Part shown: positions 23,946 to 36,587 of the stretch, piece by piece
Layout: each line of letters opens with the position of its first letter
Numbering within the stretch: position 1 is the first letter of the stretch
DNA from: Ctenosaura bakeri
Taxonomy: Eukaryota > Chordata > Lepidosauria > Squamata > Iguanidae
Direction of reading: 5' to 3'
Assembly (NCBI GenBank): GCA_948474755.1
Contig: CAOLHI010000424.1
Location: forward strand, 496,001 to 560,000
DNA length: 64,000 bases
Program-made: the position numbers and the translations under genes
Notes under the pieces: model-generated
The model's database searches: none
What the model was told of the DNA's origin: nothing
What the model saw: the letters and a program-made list of their open reading frames with translations, nothing else

Positions 23946-25599
23946 TCATTTAAATGCATGGTTATAAACACCTTTGGTGTTCAGATGACCAGACCATGTG
24001 ACCCAGGATAGTTCCTAGGGTCATTGGTCTTATAAAAGACCTCCCCCCATTCTCAGATCTCTCTCTTCTTCTCCATTTTTGCTTCTTCTTCCTTCTCTCT
24101 GCCCATCCTTCACATCTCCATCAAGAAGATAATGAGTTAAGAGCAAAGGTACTATCCTACCTGATCTAATCATTAGCTAGTTAGGATGTAGGTTCCTCAA
24201 TGCATATGTAAATATAAAAGTACATACTAGGCTAGAGACACAAGAGTAAATTACTAGTGTTACTAGTATTAATAATTTCTTATGTAATCCATGTCCATAC
24301 ATGTCTACTTAGAAGTAAGTTTCATTGAGTCAATGTGATATACACCTAGACAAATGTGTACAAGTTTGTAGCCTTATTAAAAATGACCACATAGACAGCA
24401 AACCAGTTCATATTGCAATTCAGCAAACTGTTCTGACTTCTTTCAGAAAAAAAATACAGCCTTACTCAAATACAAACAGGACTTTGTTTTAGGGCAGCAC
24501 TTTATGAAATAGTGTGGTATCTTCAAAACTCAGTCTTGGTGGCAAGGCCCCCTGCAAGCATATTTTACACAAAGATGTGTGCATGGACAAAAACCATAGC
24601 TAACCCTGGTTTCCTGCCCCATGCACCTGTATCACATTTGATTTACAAACACACACCCTTCACATGTACACAGCACATTTTTATAAGCGTGCACAGAATA
24701 TTTTACTTCAACATATATCTATATACACATATACACAGAATAAGTGAAATATCACCTAATATACTGCTCTATAACCAAATATTTTGCCAACACTTTACAG
24801 GCTCGGATCAGCATCTTGGGAAAGATACCACTTAATTGATCTTCAAGTTTTGTTCAAATGCTTCTTTTGCAGAAATGTTCTTGTCTCTTCTTCTATCCAA
24901 AGATCTCAGGATGACGTATAATACTTTTCAAAATTTCAGAATATTAAAACCATCAGAACTGATTTTGAAAACATATTATTAATTTATTAAACTTATTAAA
25001 ATAACACAATGAAGTTCTTCCTGGGAGATAATATAATGGAAAGAGAGATGGTGTATGTGTATACATCTTTTCCTGTGGCCATTTGCCTAATGGTTTTCCG
25101 GTGGCGGCTCCCAGCCTCTGAAACTCCTTGTCAAGGAAGGCTGGACTGGCTTCTTCTCTGTGGTCTTTCTGCAGGCAATTAAAAACCTTCCCATTCAGGT
25201 AGGAGCTTGGCAACCAACCTCACTTGCTGCAGAAGGGGTTTGCATTTTAATTGGGTGGGTGTTGTCTCTTTCTATTGGTGTGTCTATACATTTTATCTCA
25301 AACTCTCTATGTTGTACTGATTTATGTTTTAAGTGCATTTATTCTGTTTTAATTACAAGCTATAATGAATCCCATTCATTCTAAAGAAAGAAGAATACAA
25401 ACCAATTCAGTCCGTTGGTAAAATTGACACGCAGCTACTAACCCTTCCTTACCCACTCCTCTGCACTTCTTGAAATTGCTGGGAATGAGGGGAAAAGAGA
25501 CATGAGTGCTCACATGTAGGGAGAAAGCATCTTACTGATGCAACCTAACCTCAGTTCTGCACTCACTTTCCATAGAAATATGGAGAACAAGTGACATGC

Positions 25600-25755
25600 A
25601 GTGCTTTGAGCATTGGCCTACAAGCCTGGAGACCAGGGTTTGATTCCCCACTTGACCGTGGAAACCCACTGGGTGACCTTGGGCATGTCACACACTCTCA
25701 GCTCCAGAATATGCCATGATAGGTTTGCCTTAAGTTGGAAATAACTTGAAGGCAC

Positions 25756-25800
<45 letters not shown>

Positions 25801-25805
25801 GCATA
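25600..25805 (+). mobile_element. tRNA-derived SINE ending in a long (CAA)n tract
   Basis: It contains CCAGGGTTTGATTCCCC (B-box-like), GGAAACCCACTGGGTGACCT and AACTTGAAGGCACACAACAA. The 3' tail has grown into about 15 CAA units (25757-25801). Part of the middle is deleted. The tract gives the polycysteine open frame on the minus strand, which is not a gene. Confidence 0.7.
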
Positions 25806-26469
25806 ATAACAACAACAGAAAGAAGAAAGGGAAATGCCTAGATGAGACCCTGAAAATGCAGGGGAGAGATGCTGCACCAGGAGTCAAGCCTCTCTTCTTC
25901 CTCAAAAGATAAAAACTTTTGTACAGACCAACAGCTACAGAGGTGCGGGGGAACAGCCCATCCCTTCTCAGATGTACTCAAGCCATTTTAGAAGATGGTG
26001 AGGAGAAAAAAGGCAAGTGACAGCATCTAGATTACCTCGTTTGAAATCTCTCTTAATCTCTCTCTGTGTATTCTTTTTCCTTTATTTTGTCTTGTCTTTC
26101 AGCCTTAATAGATTCATTCTAAAGCAGCCTGCCAATAAAACTAGTTGCCAATGCTTTTGGCACTCATTTAATAAAGCACAACGGAACTATTAGGACAGTT
26201 TGATGCCCAGTTTAACGGTTATGGAAAACAATTTGCACCCTTATTGTTTCTTTGAAAATGAATAGTTTCTTCCATTATAAGATAGCAGGGAAGGGGGTAG
26301 GAAGGAATCTAAACATTTCATTAAAGACTACCAGCTGTCACTAAACTGTCTTGCAAGATATGATTTTGCCAAGTAAAATGAGAAATGAAGTACTAGAAAA
26401 GATACTGCCTGGTGGGGTTTCAAAATCCACAACTACATATCTCTTCTCTGTGTCTGCCCCACCTGTGAA

Positions 26470-26640
26470 CAAGCCTGAGAAGCTGCTTTATACTCAGTTC
26501 ACTGGTCCATTTAACTCCATATTGTTTACAGTGGTTGCCAAAAGTTCTCTGGAAGTTCTTCAAGCAAAAATTTCCATAACCTCTGCCTGAAAAATGAGTG
26601 ATTGAAACCAGCAAATGCTCTACCACTGAGCTATGGTCCA
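26470..26640 (-). mobile_element. Second tRNA-derived SINE family, reverse orientation
   Basis: On the minus strand the head reads GGACCATAGCTCAGTGGTAG then AGCATTTGCTGGTTTCAATC, a clear tRNA-like A/B-box arrangement. The far end TATAAAGCAGCTTCTCAGGC matches the usual 3' end of the family. It is not a tRNA gene, because the sequence does not close into an acceptor stem. Confidence 0.65.
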
Positions 26641-27039
26641 TCTCCTAACTCCTGGGGGAGAGGGGCTCTTACAGAATGAGGGACCAGCTACTTTTTAATC
26701 AGAGTGGGAAGTTTGAAGGTAAAATGCTTTTGCAGCCCCAGCTGGTTCCCTTGTTAGGGTGACTATTGTATGCTCCAAATTTTAATTTGGTGTTAGGGAT
26801 GAGAGTGGGGGACCCAGAGCCAAATCATGCTTTTTATTTTAAAACTCATGTGCAAAAGAAGATCAGCATTTAAACAGCAAATTAACAATTCTTACTGATC
26901 CAAAGTCGTAAGATAAAACAAGACTTCTTACTCAACCAAATGGTACTCTCTATTACACCAGAAATCAGAGTTTTAAAAAATTATAATTAGTGAGATGATT
27001 AATTATCAAAATGTCATCTTAGCAAGAGGTATTTCCACC

Positions 27040-27146
27040 CAGAGGTGTATCTAGGGTGGGGCAAGTAGGGCACATGACCCAGGCATCAATGTCAGGGGTG
27101 CACAAAAAAGCAGTGCTGGAAGTGGAGGAGGAGAAGGAAGAAGAAG

Positions 27147-27221
<75 letters not shown>

Positions 27222-27286
27222 CCCTGGAGGTAGAGGAGCAACTTCCACACTTGCCCTAGCCACTGTTTATCCTAGATACACCTCTG
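27040..27286. mobile_element. hAT-like MITE with perfect 16-bp TIRs and internal trinucleotide expansion
   Basis: The ends CAGAGGTGTATCTAGG and CCTAGATACACCTCTG are perfect inverted repeats. The flanks TTTCCACC and TTCCCACC form an 8-bp duplication with one mismatch. The interior holds an AAG tract directly followed by a GTA tract. A second copy without the tracts lies at 28238. Confidence 0.75.
27138..27216 (+). repeat. (AAG)n then (GTA)n microsatellite
   Basis: About 13 AAG units are followed without a gap by about 14 GTA units. It lies inside the MITE at 27040-27286. The poly-Glu/poly-Val and poly-Leu open frames here are artefacts. Confidence 0.95.
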
Positions 27287-28237
27287 TTCCCACCTCTGTG
27301 TTTATAGAAGAAAAAACACCTTATCTAAGACAATGTATTCTGTGACATGCAAATGTATCCACTAAAAACAAAAAAAATATGCTTTGTCTTTAGAACTTTC
27401 CTACCACATTAGCAAGTATTATCAGATGCAAGTCGATCAACTAAAGTTCATAGGACTGATTGAAAGGCATTTCTTTCATTGGGTAGCTGCCTTACAAAAT
27501 GTACATATGCTAGTGAAAATTCCCAATGTTCAGTTAAAGGTATGGGTTGCCCTGCAAGGAACATGATAGTAGCAACAACAAGGCATGGTTCTGAAGGCTC
27601 ACCATCCAACCACCTATCTGTTCTTAAATAGGCTTAGGAATTATTCTTGCCTTGAGTGAGAAAAGAGCCATGATATCTTGAGGTCTCCGATAAAACAAAG
27701 GCATATAAATATATCAAAATAAATGATTTCAAGGAAACTTATCACATTCATAATGTCTGCTCCTTTTGCCACTTTTGCAAATATTAAATGTGAATCTACT
27801 GTGACAGTCTCCCATCTAGGGGCTCAAAAAATCAACCAAAAGCTGATTTTAAAAGACATCTGAACAGCCCCTTTGTTCTTCCCAAGAAGCTATTTATATT
27901 TTAATTTGATTACTGTTATGGCTTGGATACACAGCCCAGGCTTCTTTTCTTTAAAGCAATCCAGATAATGCACCCACAGTGTATGTCTGGGGATGTCCAC
28001 AGCATCAGACATTTTTTGATCAGATGTGGTAAGCATATTGCATGAACCATCACAAGAGTCAATGCAAAACTCCCAAGTACATTTACAATAGTTATTTAAT
28101 TTAAATCATTCTAAACAATACACAGTAAACAGTAAATGATATTGGAAGCCCCAAAAGCCTAAATGCTTATGCCTACTGCCTTTGCACTCATTTTCTGGGC
28201 TACTTCTCACTGCATATCTACAATGGAACCCTAAGCA

Positions 28238-28378
28238 AAGGCATATCTAGGGTGGGGTAAGTAGGGCATCTGCCTCATGCACCAATGCCAGGGACGGCAC
28301 AAAAAAACGCACATGTAGGGGTGGGGGTGGGGTAGGGTAAGAAGATAGGGGCACAACTTCCACGCTTGCCCTAGGTGC
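28238..28378. mobile_element. Second copy of the MITE at 27040, right end lost
   Basis: GGCATATCTAGGGTGGGGTA followed by AGTAGGGCATCTGCC, and GCACAACTTCCACGCTTGCC near the right side, match the copy at 27040. The right terminal repeat is missing. Confidence 0.65.
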
Positions 28379-28704
28379 TTCTCTTGAAGTGCTAACATGA
28401 AGACCTTGGACTTGTGAAAGGAAATGGAGACGCAGGAGGGGGTGTTAGATAAGGATGCAAATGTTTAGGTAGTTTATTCGCACCAGTGAGGACAAATACT
28501 GTTGCACAGTTTTCTCCCTTTTGCATGGAAAGGAAACATTTCTGTGTGGTTCTCACCTGATTTTTGCACAACCCAAAGAAAAATAATTTTGCACAGAAAT
28601 ATATTTAGCTTTTTGCATGAGAAAAATGCGAGTTTTGCACAAAAAAGCCCTGTTTCTAGGTTAGTCACATGTGTTTTTGTGCAAGATTGCTGTTTTATAT
28701 AGAG

Positions 28705-29492
28705 CAGTGGTTCTCAACCTTCCTAATGCCGCGACCCCTTAATACAGTTCCTCATGTTGTGGTGACCCCCAACCATAAAATTATTTTCGTTATTATTTAT
28801 TTATTTATTATTTAGTTAGTTATTTCCAACATCAAATAGATTGGAAACACTGCCCTAAATCACTGCTCTGGATAGACTTCTAATGCCGAAAAACTGGTAA
28901 CCCTCCCCACCTTTTTGAAGCACAGAAAGCATCCATCAATGCCAGAATTAAGGTAGTAGTTCTAGTTCTGAATGTTGGGTTTCCACAGTTCAAAAAGCCA
29001 GTCACTCCCAAAGGCAATGCCAAAACAGACCACATTTTACATGAGGCGCAGGGAGGAAAGGACAGGGAGAGAGGAAAGATGGCAGCGGCATAAGCAGACG
29101 CGTTTGGTTTCACTCCCTCCCTCTCTCCCTTAAAGGGAGTGCGGACGCTGAACATACAAAAAGCGAGGAATGCAAGACAGTCAGGGCGAAGAACACAACA
29201 CGTGCATGTGGCAAGCCCCAAGGGTCCACGCACAACAAAAGCGAGAGGAGAAGGTCATCCTGGCTGTTTCTGCACTAGACTGTTATAGCACTATTATTCC
29301 ACTTTCACCATCCTATGGAATCCTGGGGTTTGCAGTTTGAACCCCAGTGCAGTGGTCTCAGAAGCACTGCTCCCATTGGCTGTGAGGCCACCTTCTTTTA
29401 AAAGGGGGGGCAGGATTGAGGAGCGGCGACCCCTGTGAAATGGTTGTTCGACCCCCCCAAAGGGTTCCCGACCCCCAGGTTGAGAATCACTG
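28705..29492. mobile_element. SPIN-type hAT element with perfect 8-bp target duplication
   Basis: The left end CAGTGGTTCTCAACCTTCC is followed by TAATGCCGCGACCCCTTAAT and ATGTTGTGGTGACCCCCAAC. The right end reads GACCCCCAGGTTGAGAATCACTG. These are the termini of SPIN, a hAT transposon of tetrapods. ATATAGAG occurs on both sides (28697-28704, 29493-29500), so all 788 bp moved or grew as one unit. The interior from about 28830 is not the usual short SPIN MITE body. It includes half of a GGCC-ended MITE at 29270-29340 and has no transposase that I recognise. Confidence 0.85.
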
Positions 29493-31935
29493 ATATAGAG
29501 GATAGTAATCTTGTTTCTATTCTGCACAGGATTGCTGAATTTTGCATGGAAAAAAGCAATCTAGCAAGCCAAAAAAACCTTGCACATATACAGCAATCTC
29601 AGACCAAAAAAAAAAACCTACTTGAGAGTTTTGTGCAATGTGGTTGTTTTCTGCACACAAAACTGCAGTTTTGCTCAAAAAATGTGCGGTTTGTACAAAA
29701 CAGTGTTGTTCCAGACTGAAAACAGTGGTTTTTACATAAAATGTGATTTTTTACACACACACACATACACACACACACAAAAAGAATGCTGCACAGAGAA
29801 CTCATATGTATTTCTATGCAAAATGATTCCTTTAAAAAACTTGAGGATGTATGAAAGATGGCTGAAAATGGTGCAAATTTCTCAACACTTTGTTATTCTT
29901 CATGACCAGCTTTCCCCCAGATTTCCCACCTATTAAGAAACCCAATTTTTGGCCGGAACAAATAAGTGAGAACATTCTTTCTGTCCCTTGACTCATTCCC
30001 TCTCTCACACACGCACACGCCTGCCGCTTTCCAGTACTCCATCCCCATCTGTTTTTAAGGCTGCAGATTTCACCCTCCCAGCTGGAAAAGAGTCCAGTTG
30101 ATTGGGAGGTAGGAGATGGGGTGGAGAAGAATGGCCCCCAGTGAAGCATTTTCGGGGAGAACTGGTAAAAAGGATTAAGTACTATCTCTTGCCTACTAAT
30201 TCTTCTCTATAAAATTGCTTTGGCAAATAGCAGGTTTGCTCTGGGCAGTAACATATAGAATTGCTTTAGCAAATAACAGCTTTGGAGACATGGTGGATAG
30301 ATATGGATGGCCACTGAAAATGAAAGACAAAAGCAATTGCTAATGGGGGGGACACCTGGGAGGCTCCATTTCTATTACCTTTGTGTTGCAGATAGAATTT
30401 CATTGAGATGTCTCCTTCTCTAGCCATCACCTCATCTCACTGCAGATGATGGGGGGACCTTGTGAGAACTTCCTAAGCTGACAATACATAGGGAGGCTGA
30501 CATGAGAGCAAGTCCTTCTTCAACTAACTGGATCCATCAGCCACTAAAGGGCTTCAAAAAGATAACATTTCGATTTGTGTTTGGAAACAAATTGGAAGCT
30601 ACTGACATTTTTAAGTACCAGCAAGGTATAGAAAAGAGACCAATCTAATATACAGATTAGGGGACGTAGTTTAAACTAACTGCAGTTTCCAGGCACTCTT
30701 CAAAAGCAGCCCTGTGTTCAATGCATTACAGCAGCTGAAATAAAATCTAATTCTGCCCTGAGTCATTGGGCTGAATGCTCCCTGATTCTTCTTTCTCAGC
30801 TACAATTCCATCTTTTTCAAATTAAAGCTGACAGTTCAGAGGGAAGGTCCTAGAATGTCTCTGAAGGGACTCATCTTCCACAGCCTCTTCACCGCCTCAC
30901 CACCACATCCCTGGCTGCAAGCACTTCATTTTGACAACTGTGTTATCAAAGGCAAATGTTCAAAATCCTCCCTCAAACTGGACCTGTTCCATGGGGATAA
31001 CATTTTGATGTTTTTCAAGACTTGCATGAAACACGCCATAGGAACAGTATCTGTTGCTTTCTGGCAGTGGCTAGACAGTAGGGACTAACTCACACCAACA
31101 ACTAAATCAGTACTAGTTCAATCTCTATTGTTGGGGGGAGAGAGGTTTCCTTCATGGAGCAGAAACAGAAATCCCTGTGGTGAGTCTCTTATGGCTCTGC
31201 CAAAGACCATGTTGGAAAATTTGCCCTGAGAACATGACCTGAGCACAGCCTGCTTCCTTTTCCACTCCAGCCCCAAGAGAACTGAGGCCATTCCATACAT
31301 TAAGAAAAGAATAACACATGGAGGGGGGGTTACTGTCAAAGAGTTTCAGATGACTAGCTTTCCTGATGGCTAGATGGTGTGTTTATGCCAAGAAATGCTT
31401 CCTTAAAAAATTGCAAAAGAAGAAAACCAGTAGACCAATTAAGATGGGCCAATGAAACCAGAACAAGTAATAAAGTTGTCAACCAGATCCATTCTTCAAA
31501 CACCCAGGCCTGCATGAAGAATTCAAGATTCTTCAAAATCTTTCTCAGCTAATCCTCAACTAGATTTAGACCAGCTCTGTGTTTAGCCACTCTTCTGCTT
31601 CCCTGTGAAGCTGAGAATTTCTGGTAAACTGTAAAAAAAGAGGTTTAATATATTTCCCTCACTGGTTTAGAACCAAATCTTGGAGACTATATCTATTCTG
31701 CAGGTCAAAACAGAAGATGTGGAGCCCTCCAGCCTATGTTTTCAGGGCTACTAACATGACTAACTTGATGGACAACTATGACCCTCCAGTTGTTTTGTGA
31801 ACTGTACCTCCCCTAATTCCTCACCACTTGCTATGCTATCTAAGGCTGTTGGGAGTTACAGACCATAGTTGCCAGCCATAAACAAGACACAAAATAAAGG
31901 AGGGTACATAGACAAAGGGTCTAAATACTCTAAAG

Positions 31936-32037
31936 GCACCAGATCCTGTCTATTCTTGGAAGCTAAGTAGGGTAAGCTGTGCTTAGTAACTTGGAGAGCA
32001 GACCATCAATTAATACCAGGTGCTACAGGCTATATTA
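31936..32037 (+). mobile_element. 5S rRNA-derived SINE or pseudogene
   Basis: The sequence CAGATCCTGTCTATTCTTGG then AAGCTAAGTAGGGTAAGC, and near its end CAATTAATACCAGGTGCTAC then AGGCTAT, follows vertebrate 5S rRNA from its middle to its 3' end. This includes the internal control region GGAAGCTAAGCAGGGT with one change. It is diverged and lacks the 5S start, so it is a SINE head or pseudogene, not a working gene. Confidence 0.7.
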
Positions 32038-32240
32038 CAGAGATAATTGCCTTTTCTCCAATTATTTCAAAGCAGCATGCATGCCTTGCCTCCTCCTATG
32101 TCCTCACAATAGCTTGTGAATTAGGTGAAACTAAGAGAATGTAACTAGGATGCAGTGAGTTTCGTCTCTCAGTGGTAACTTAAGCCTGGATCTATCAAGT
32201 CATAGGGCTATAATCTAACCACCAGACCATACTAGCTTTC
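32038..32240 (-). mobile_element. tRNA-derived SINE with L2-like tail, reverse orientation
   Basis: On the minus strand the head reads GTATGGTCTGGTGGTTAGAT. It continues into CACCTAATTCACAAGCTATT then GTGAGGACATAGGAGG, and ends GCATGCTGCTTTGAAATAAT. This is the pattern of squamate SINEs with TTGTTGTGAGGATAAA and CTTTGAGCTCCTT tails. It directly abuts the 5S-derived copy. Confidence 0.5.
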
Positions 32241-34164
32241 TAGCGCTTAGATATTATTTGCGCATAAAAAGAGATTATAGGTGGGGTATAGGGAGAATGA
32301 CAGGTTCAACCCCCTAACCTGCACCCATTGAAATATACCTGAAATTATTGAGAATCCCTGAATAAAAATCCATGCAATGTGAATTGTATTAACACACCAT
32401 TAAGGAGTAACAAGGAGCTTCACAAAGTGCATATTTCCCTATATATTTGCTGCCACGAGTCTTTAGCCATTGCACTGCACATATATATTTACTCTACTGA
32501 GGAAGAGGGCATTCAAAACAACACTGACATCTTCACCCATCACCACCCTTACATACTTCATAGCCTTTCTGCTTGAGCTCCATGGAACACTTTTCCCATT
32601 AAAGCACACAGCTATACATGCAAGGGACAGACCTATAGTAAACATGCAAAGTCTGGCTTGTGCAAATAGACGACTAGAGTTCTATTTAAAATGGTGCTCA
32701 TTTTTAATTGTTTATTTTTGAAGGTATTTGTGAAATGAGGTAAAGTTGTGGTAGATCTTGAGATGAGAAAGAGCTTTTCTTTGTAATAGCAAGCGTACTG
32801 CACAGCTCAAGCAAAATGCCAGGCAAATTTATAAGAACATGAAGTGCAATGAACAAACAGAAGAATGTGAATCCAGCTTTCAGTTTCCCATCCACAACTT
32901 CTTTCTCATACAGCCACAGCCATCACTCATCCTGAAATGAAAACTTTTCCTCATAGCACTTTCACTGAAGTGGTCAAATGTCTGGCAACTCAAAAGGATG
33001 ACAAATCACAATAACTGTAGTCCAATGGATCTGAGGAAACACGCTGCCATGGCAAGGTGATTCACAAGTATCATGGTACAGCAGTTGGAGATGATATATT
33101 AATTCAGAGGCAGTCAAAAAGGATATGATTCATTAGCTCAAGAGTGGGCACAAAGCAGCAGTTGCTGAACCCCATTTTTGTGGACCCTGAGGCTCTCATC
33201 AGTCCTCCAAGTCCTCCAACAATTTTGAAATTCTCAGAGTGATTTTAGAGTAATTTTTTGCTCCAGAATCATGCAAAAGCCCCCCAACACATGACATCAT
33301 GACAACATGCCAAAATACCCCTATCCCACTCTCGTAAACACTATAGAGCCCCATCCTGCCCCCAAATTATTCAGTTTTCCTCTAGAATCTTTCTCAAAAT
33401 GATGACAGGATGTGATGTCACATCGCTTGAGAGGAATTGCAGAGGATAACTGAAGAATTTGGGCTGTCTGGAAACACATAAGTTCTTTAAAGGGAAATAA
33501 TGGCACAAATACCATATAGTTTATAGTGTATGGAAATATTCTACAGAAAAAAATGTTTTTTACAAAAATCTATGACCTAGGAACTTTTGGTTGGCCACTC
33601 AGAGCTTTCAGTATTATTATTTTTATTGGAGATTATTCTCTACTCCACTCCCAAACATTCTTAAAATCTGCAAATGTGATTCTTATAGACCTTACAACTT
33701 CAAATAACTGTTAAGGAAAGGGGCTGGGAAGATCACAGTTGAATAAGTTATTTTTTTACTTCAAAATAACCATATGACCAGGGAGGCAGTCTCTGGGAAC
33801 TGTAGTCTAGCAAACAAATTTTTCTAAGCTCTACCCAAAGCAATAAAAGCATTACATTCAACTTCAGGGGGCAGGTGGCTTGATGGAAGAGCACATTTTG
33901 AGGGCTGGGAAAGAATCCAGAGTTTCCAGGCCCGTGTGCATTATTTCTTGGCAAGCAGTTGATAGGTCATGGGTACAATGTTCTCCCTGCCTTAATCCTG
34001 AATTCAGTACAACCGCAGAATGAATAGCTGTTTGTGACTTGTACAACAGTAAAAAAAAAAAAAGAGGAGAAGGGGTGAATGTCCCCCTTTAAACATTTAT
34101 ACTCCATATGATTTAGCATTTCCTCCACATTGGAACCTTTCACTCACAGTTGCACACACAACTG

Positions 34165-34245
34165 TATGCACACTTACCTGGGAGTAAGAAGCAACACTGC
34201 ACCTAATGAGGTTTGCTTTTAAGTAATCATGCACAGTATTGCTCA
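34165..34245. repeat. Short interspersed repeat with ACTTACCTGGGAGTAAG
   Basis: This is a worn copy of a frequent lizard repeat. Other pieces are seen near 24292-24345, 59490-59560 and 61345-61405, with TACTCAGAAGTAA-type arms. Confidence 0.45.
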
Positions 34246-35005
34246 CAAGAAAGGGTTCAGACTTTGAAGTTCAGAAGGCAGAACATGATTACACTAAACC
34301 CAAACCCCCAGTGACTGATTCTCATAAGTCCCTCCTAGAACTCTAAATTCCCCTCCTTTACTCCATGGGAAAGTCTCTTAGACTGACATTCCACGCCCCC
34401 AAATTTAACTGTACATTTTTACATTTTGAATGGAAATGGAAATAATTATAAAGGAAGGTACACAAAGTTTCTCTCAAGGCATGTTGGAATTTACTTATTC
34501 ACAAATTACTCTCTTACCAGCCCCAGCAGAACATCTGGCCATGTGCACGCTGACCCTCACAAGCAAATTCTTGTTTTTCTGGCATTGTTCTTCATCTCCT
34601 CTCAATCACCCACACAGTCAGTGAGATTTTTCCTAACACATGTCAGCTTTTTCATGATGGAGCCAGCTAGCATAAATACATTCCCTCTCCATATTAAAAT
34701 GTTCAACTCAAATTGTTGTTCATAAATATTTTAGTGTTCAGTTTATAAAATCAAAATTAAATCTGTTTAAATGGCAAAGTATAGCAAAAATTGTCACAAT
34801 TCAAAGATAAACAGTGTGCATGGGTAAAAGAATAGGGGGTTAATATATCAGAAATGGGGGGAAATGTGAAGTTATGACTTCTCAGAGTTGAAATGCCCAA
34901 ATCTACTGTGGTGCTGCTAAATGATAATGCAGGCAGGAATGCAGGACACAAAGAAGCAAGTCTAGCTCATGAAGATTTCATATCCAGTTTCAAAATTAAA
35001 AAGAG

Positions 35006-35225
35006 TTTGGTATAGTTGTTTGAGAGTTGGACTAGGACTCTGGGAGACCATGGTTCAGATTCCCTGTTCAGACATGCAAATCTGCTGGGCAAATAGCCTT
35101 GGGCAAATCACCCTCCCCCTGCCTTAGGGGAAGGCAATGACAAACATCCTCTGAATACATCTTGCAAAGAAAACCCTAGCATATGGTTGCCAAAAGTTGG
35201 AGTTGACTTGAAGGCCCAATAACAT
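35006..35225 (+). mobile_element. tRNA-derived SINE, same family as 6931
   Basis: The head TTTGGTATAGTTGTTTGAG is followed by GTTGGACTAGGACTCTGGGA, then AGGGGAAGGCAATGACAAAC and the tail GGAGTTGACTTGAAGGCCCA. Confidence 0.65.
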
Positions 35226-36587
35226 CAAAATTAAATAGAGAAGCTTAGAAATAAAAACATGTTACATTTTTCGAAGTATTTTGGTGCAAATGCAAGAACA
35301 TATGTGATCTCTCTTACTTGTTAAGTATCCATGGATAACAAAGGGAAAGAAATATTCTGCTGAGAGAGATAACTTTAATCAGAATCACGCAAAGACTTGC
35401 AGGGAAAATATCATTCTATTACTGCAACTTTCATCTCTGTGGGACAGCTTTCCATGCAGTACTTAAAAAAAAAGGTCACTTTGCTCTTAGAACTCTTTCC
35501 ATATTGTGAGAGAAAATGTCAGTTTACAAGGGTATGATTTCCACTGCATGAAGGAGGATCATGGGACAGAATATGGAGCTGTGGAGAGAAGAGACAAGAC
35601 CAAGAAGCAAGCATTGCCACCTGCAACAGAAACACTCAGAAACTTTTGAGAGAAACTTAACTACAATACCTCAGCTCACTGAATCATAAGCAAGCAATTT
35701 TACCTGGTGTTATGTGTATTTGCATGCTAGTGTACCCACAAACTACATTAACCTTCAAAAAGGCACTAGGATCATAAACCTAAAATATACTTGGTCAGTA
35801 AAACTCAGGCGCACAGTGTGTGTTTCATCAAAATGTTGGCAGAAATGGATATAAAACTGAAGTTGACAAAAAACATGAAAAAAGCAAAGTGAGAGAACAT
35901 TTGACTATTTCTCCTGCAAAAGAAGACTCTTAATTCTTTGAAGCCCATACGATGCTGTCTTTTGGCCTCTGCAGATGTTATGTTCAGATCTATAGGATGC
36001 TCAAAACTATACAGAAGAGCAGCTTTTGAGATAATAGATAAAATGTGCCGTCCACAATCTTTCACTCCCACGCTCAAGTAAGTAACATAAAGGGAGGCTG
36101 TCAGACCTACAGCCCACAGGAAATAGCAAGAGGAACACCCCACATGGCTCCCTTCTCCTCTCTGACCCAGGCCAGTGCTTACACTGTGAACAAAGATAAC
36201 CCTGTGTCTGTTCTGACTCACACACTGCCACCAGCAAGATTAATGGCTCCTAAAGGATGAGCAGTCAAAGCTGATTACCAGATGCTTTCCCCACTGCTCT
36301 TTATATACTGCAAGCATTAGAAAGTTCCCAGCATAGATGTTTGGTAGTAATGGCAGCCAATATTCTTATACCATAGAGAGGTTTGGAGCAAGGAATGATG
36401 TCCATGACTACTCTGACCTTTAAACTGTGAGAACACTGGTCTGTCTAACCAATAACTGGCTACTATACCTGGTAATGGTTTCCTAGGATGTCAGGAAAAC
36501 GTGCTTCCCTGTCTTATTCCTTAAGAACCTTTTAACTAGATATTATTGTAATTCCAGTCAGAACCTTCATTGTTCAGAATATCCAAA

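Noticed and set aside
25618..25905. Polycysteine open frame on the minus strand
   Set aside because: It is a translation of the CAA tail of a SINE.
26570..26640. Possible tRNA gene on the minus strand
   Set aside because: A- and B-box sequences are present, but the stems do not pair and the sequence continues into a SINE body.
27051..27263. Poly-Leu and poly-Glu/Val open frames
   Set aside because: They are products of the AAG and GTA tracts in a MITE.
31936..32037. Possible functional 5S rRNA gene
   Set aside because: The 5' part is missing and many positions differ from the vertebrate 5S sequence.
35805..36221. 138-residue minus-strand open frame with hydrophobic stretches
   Set aside because: I see no recognisable domain, start context or splice signals; the length is within chance expectation for a window of this size.
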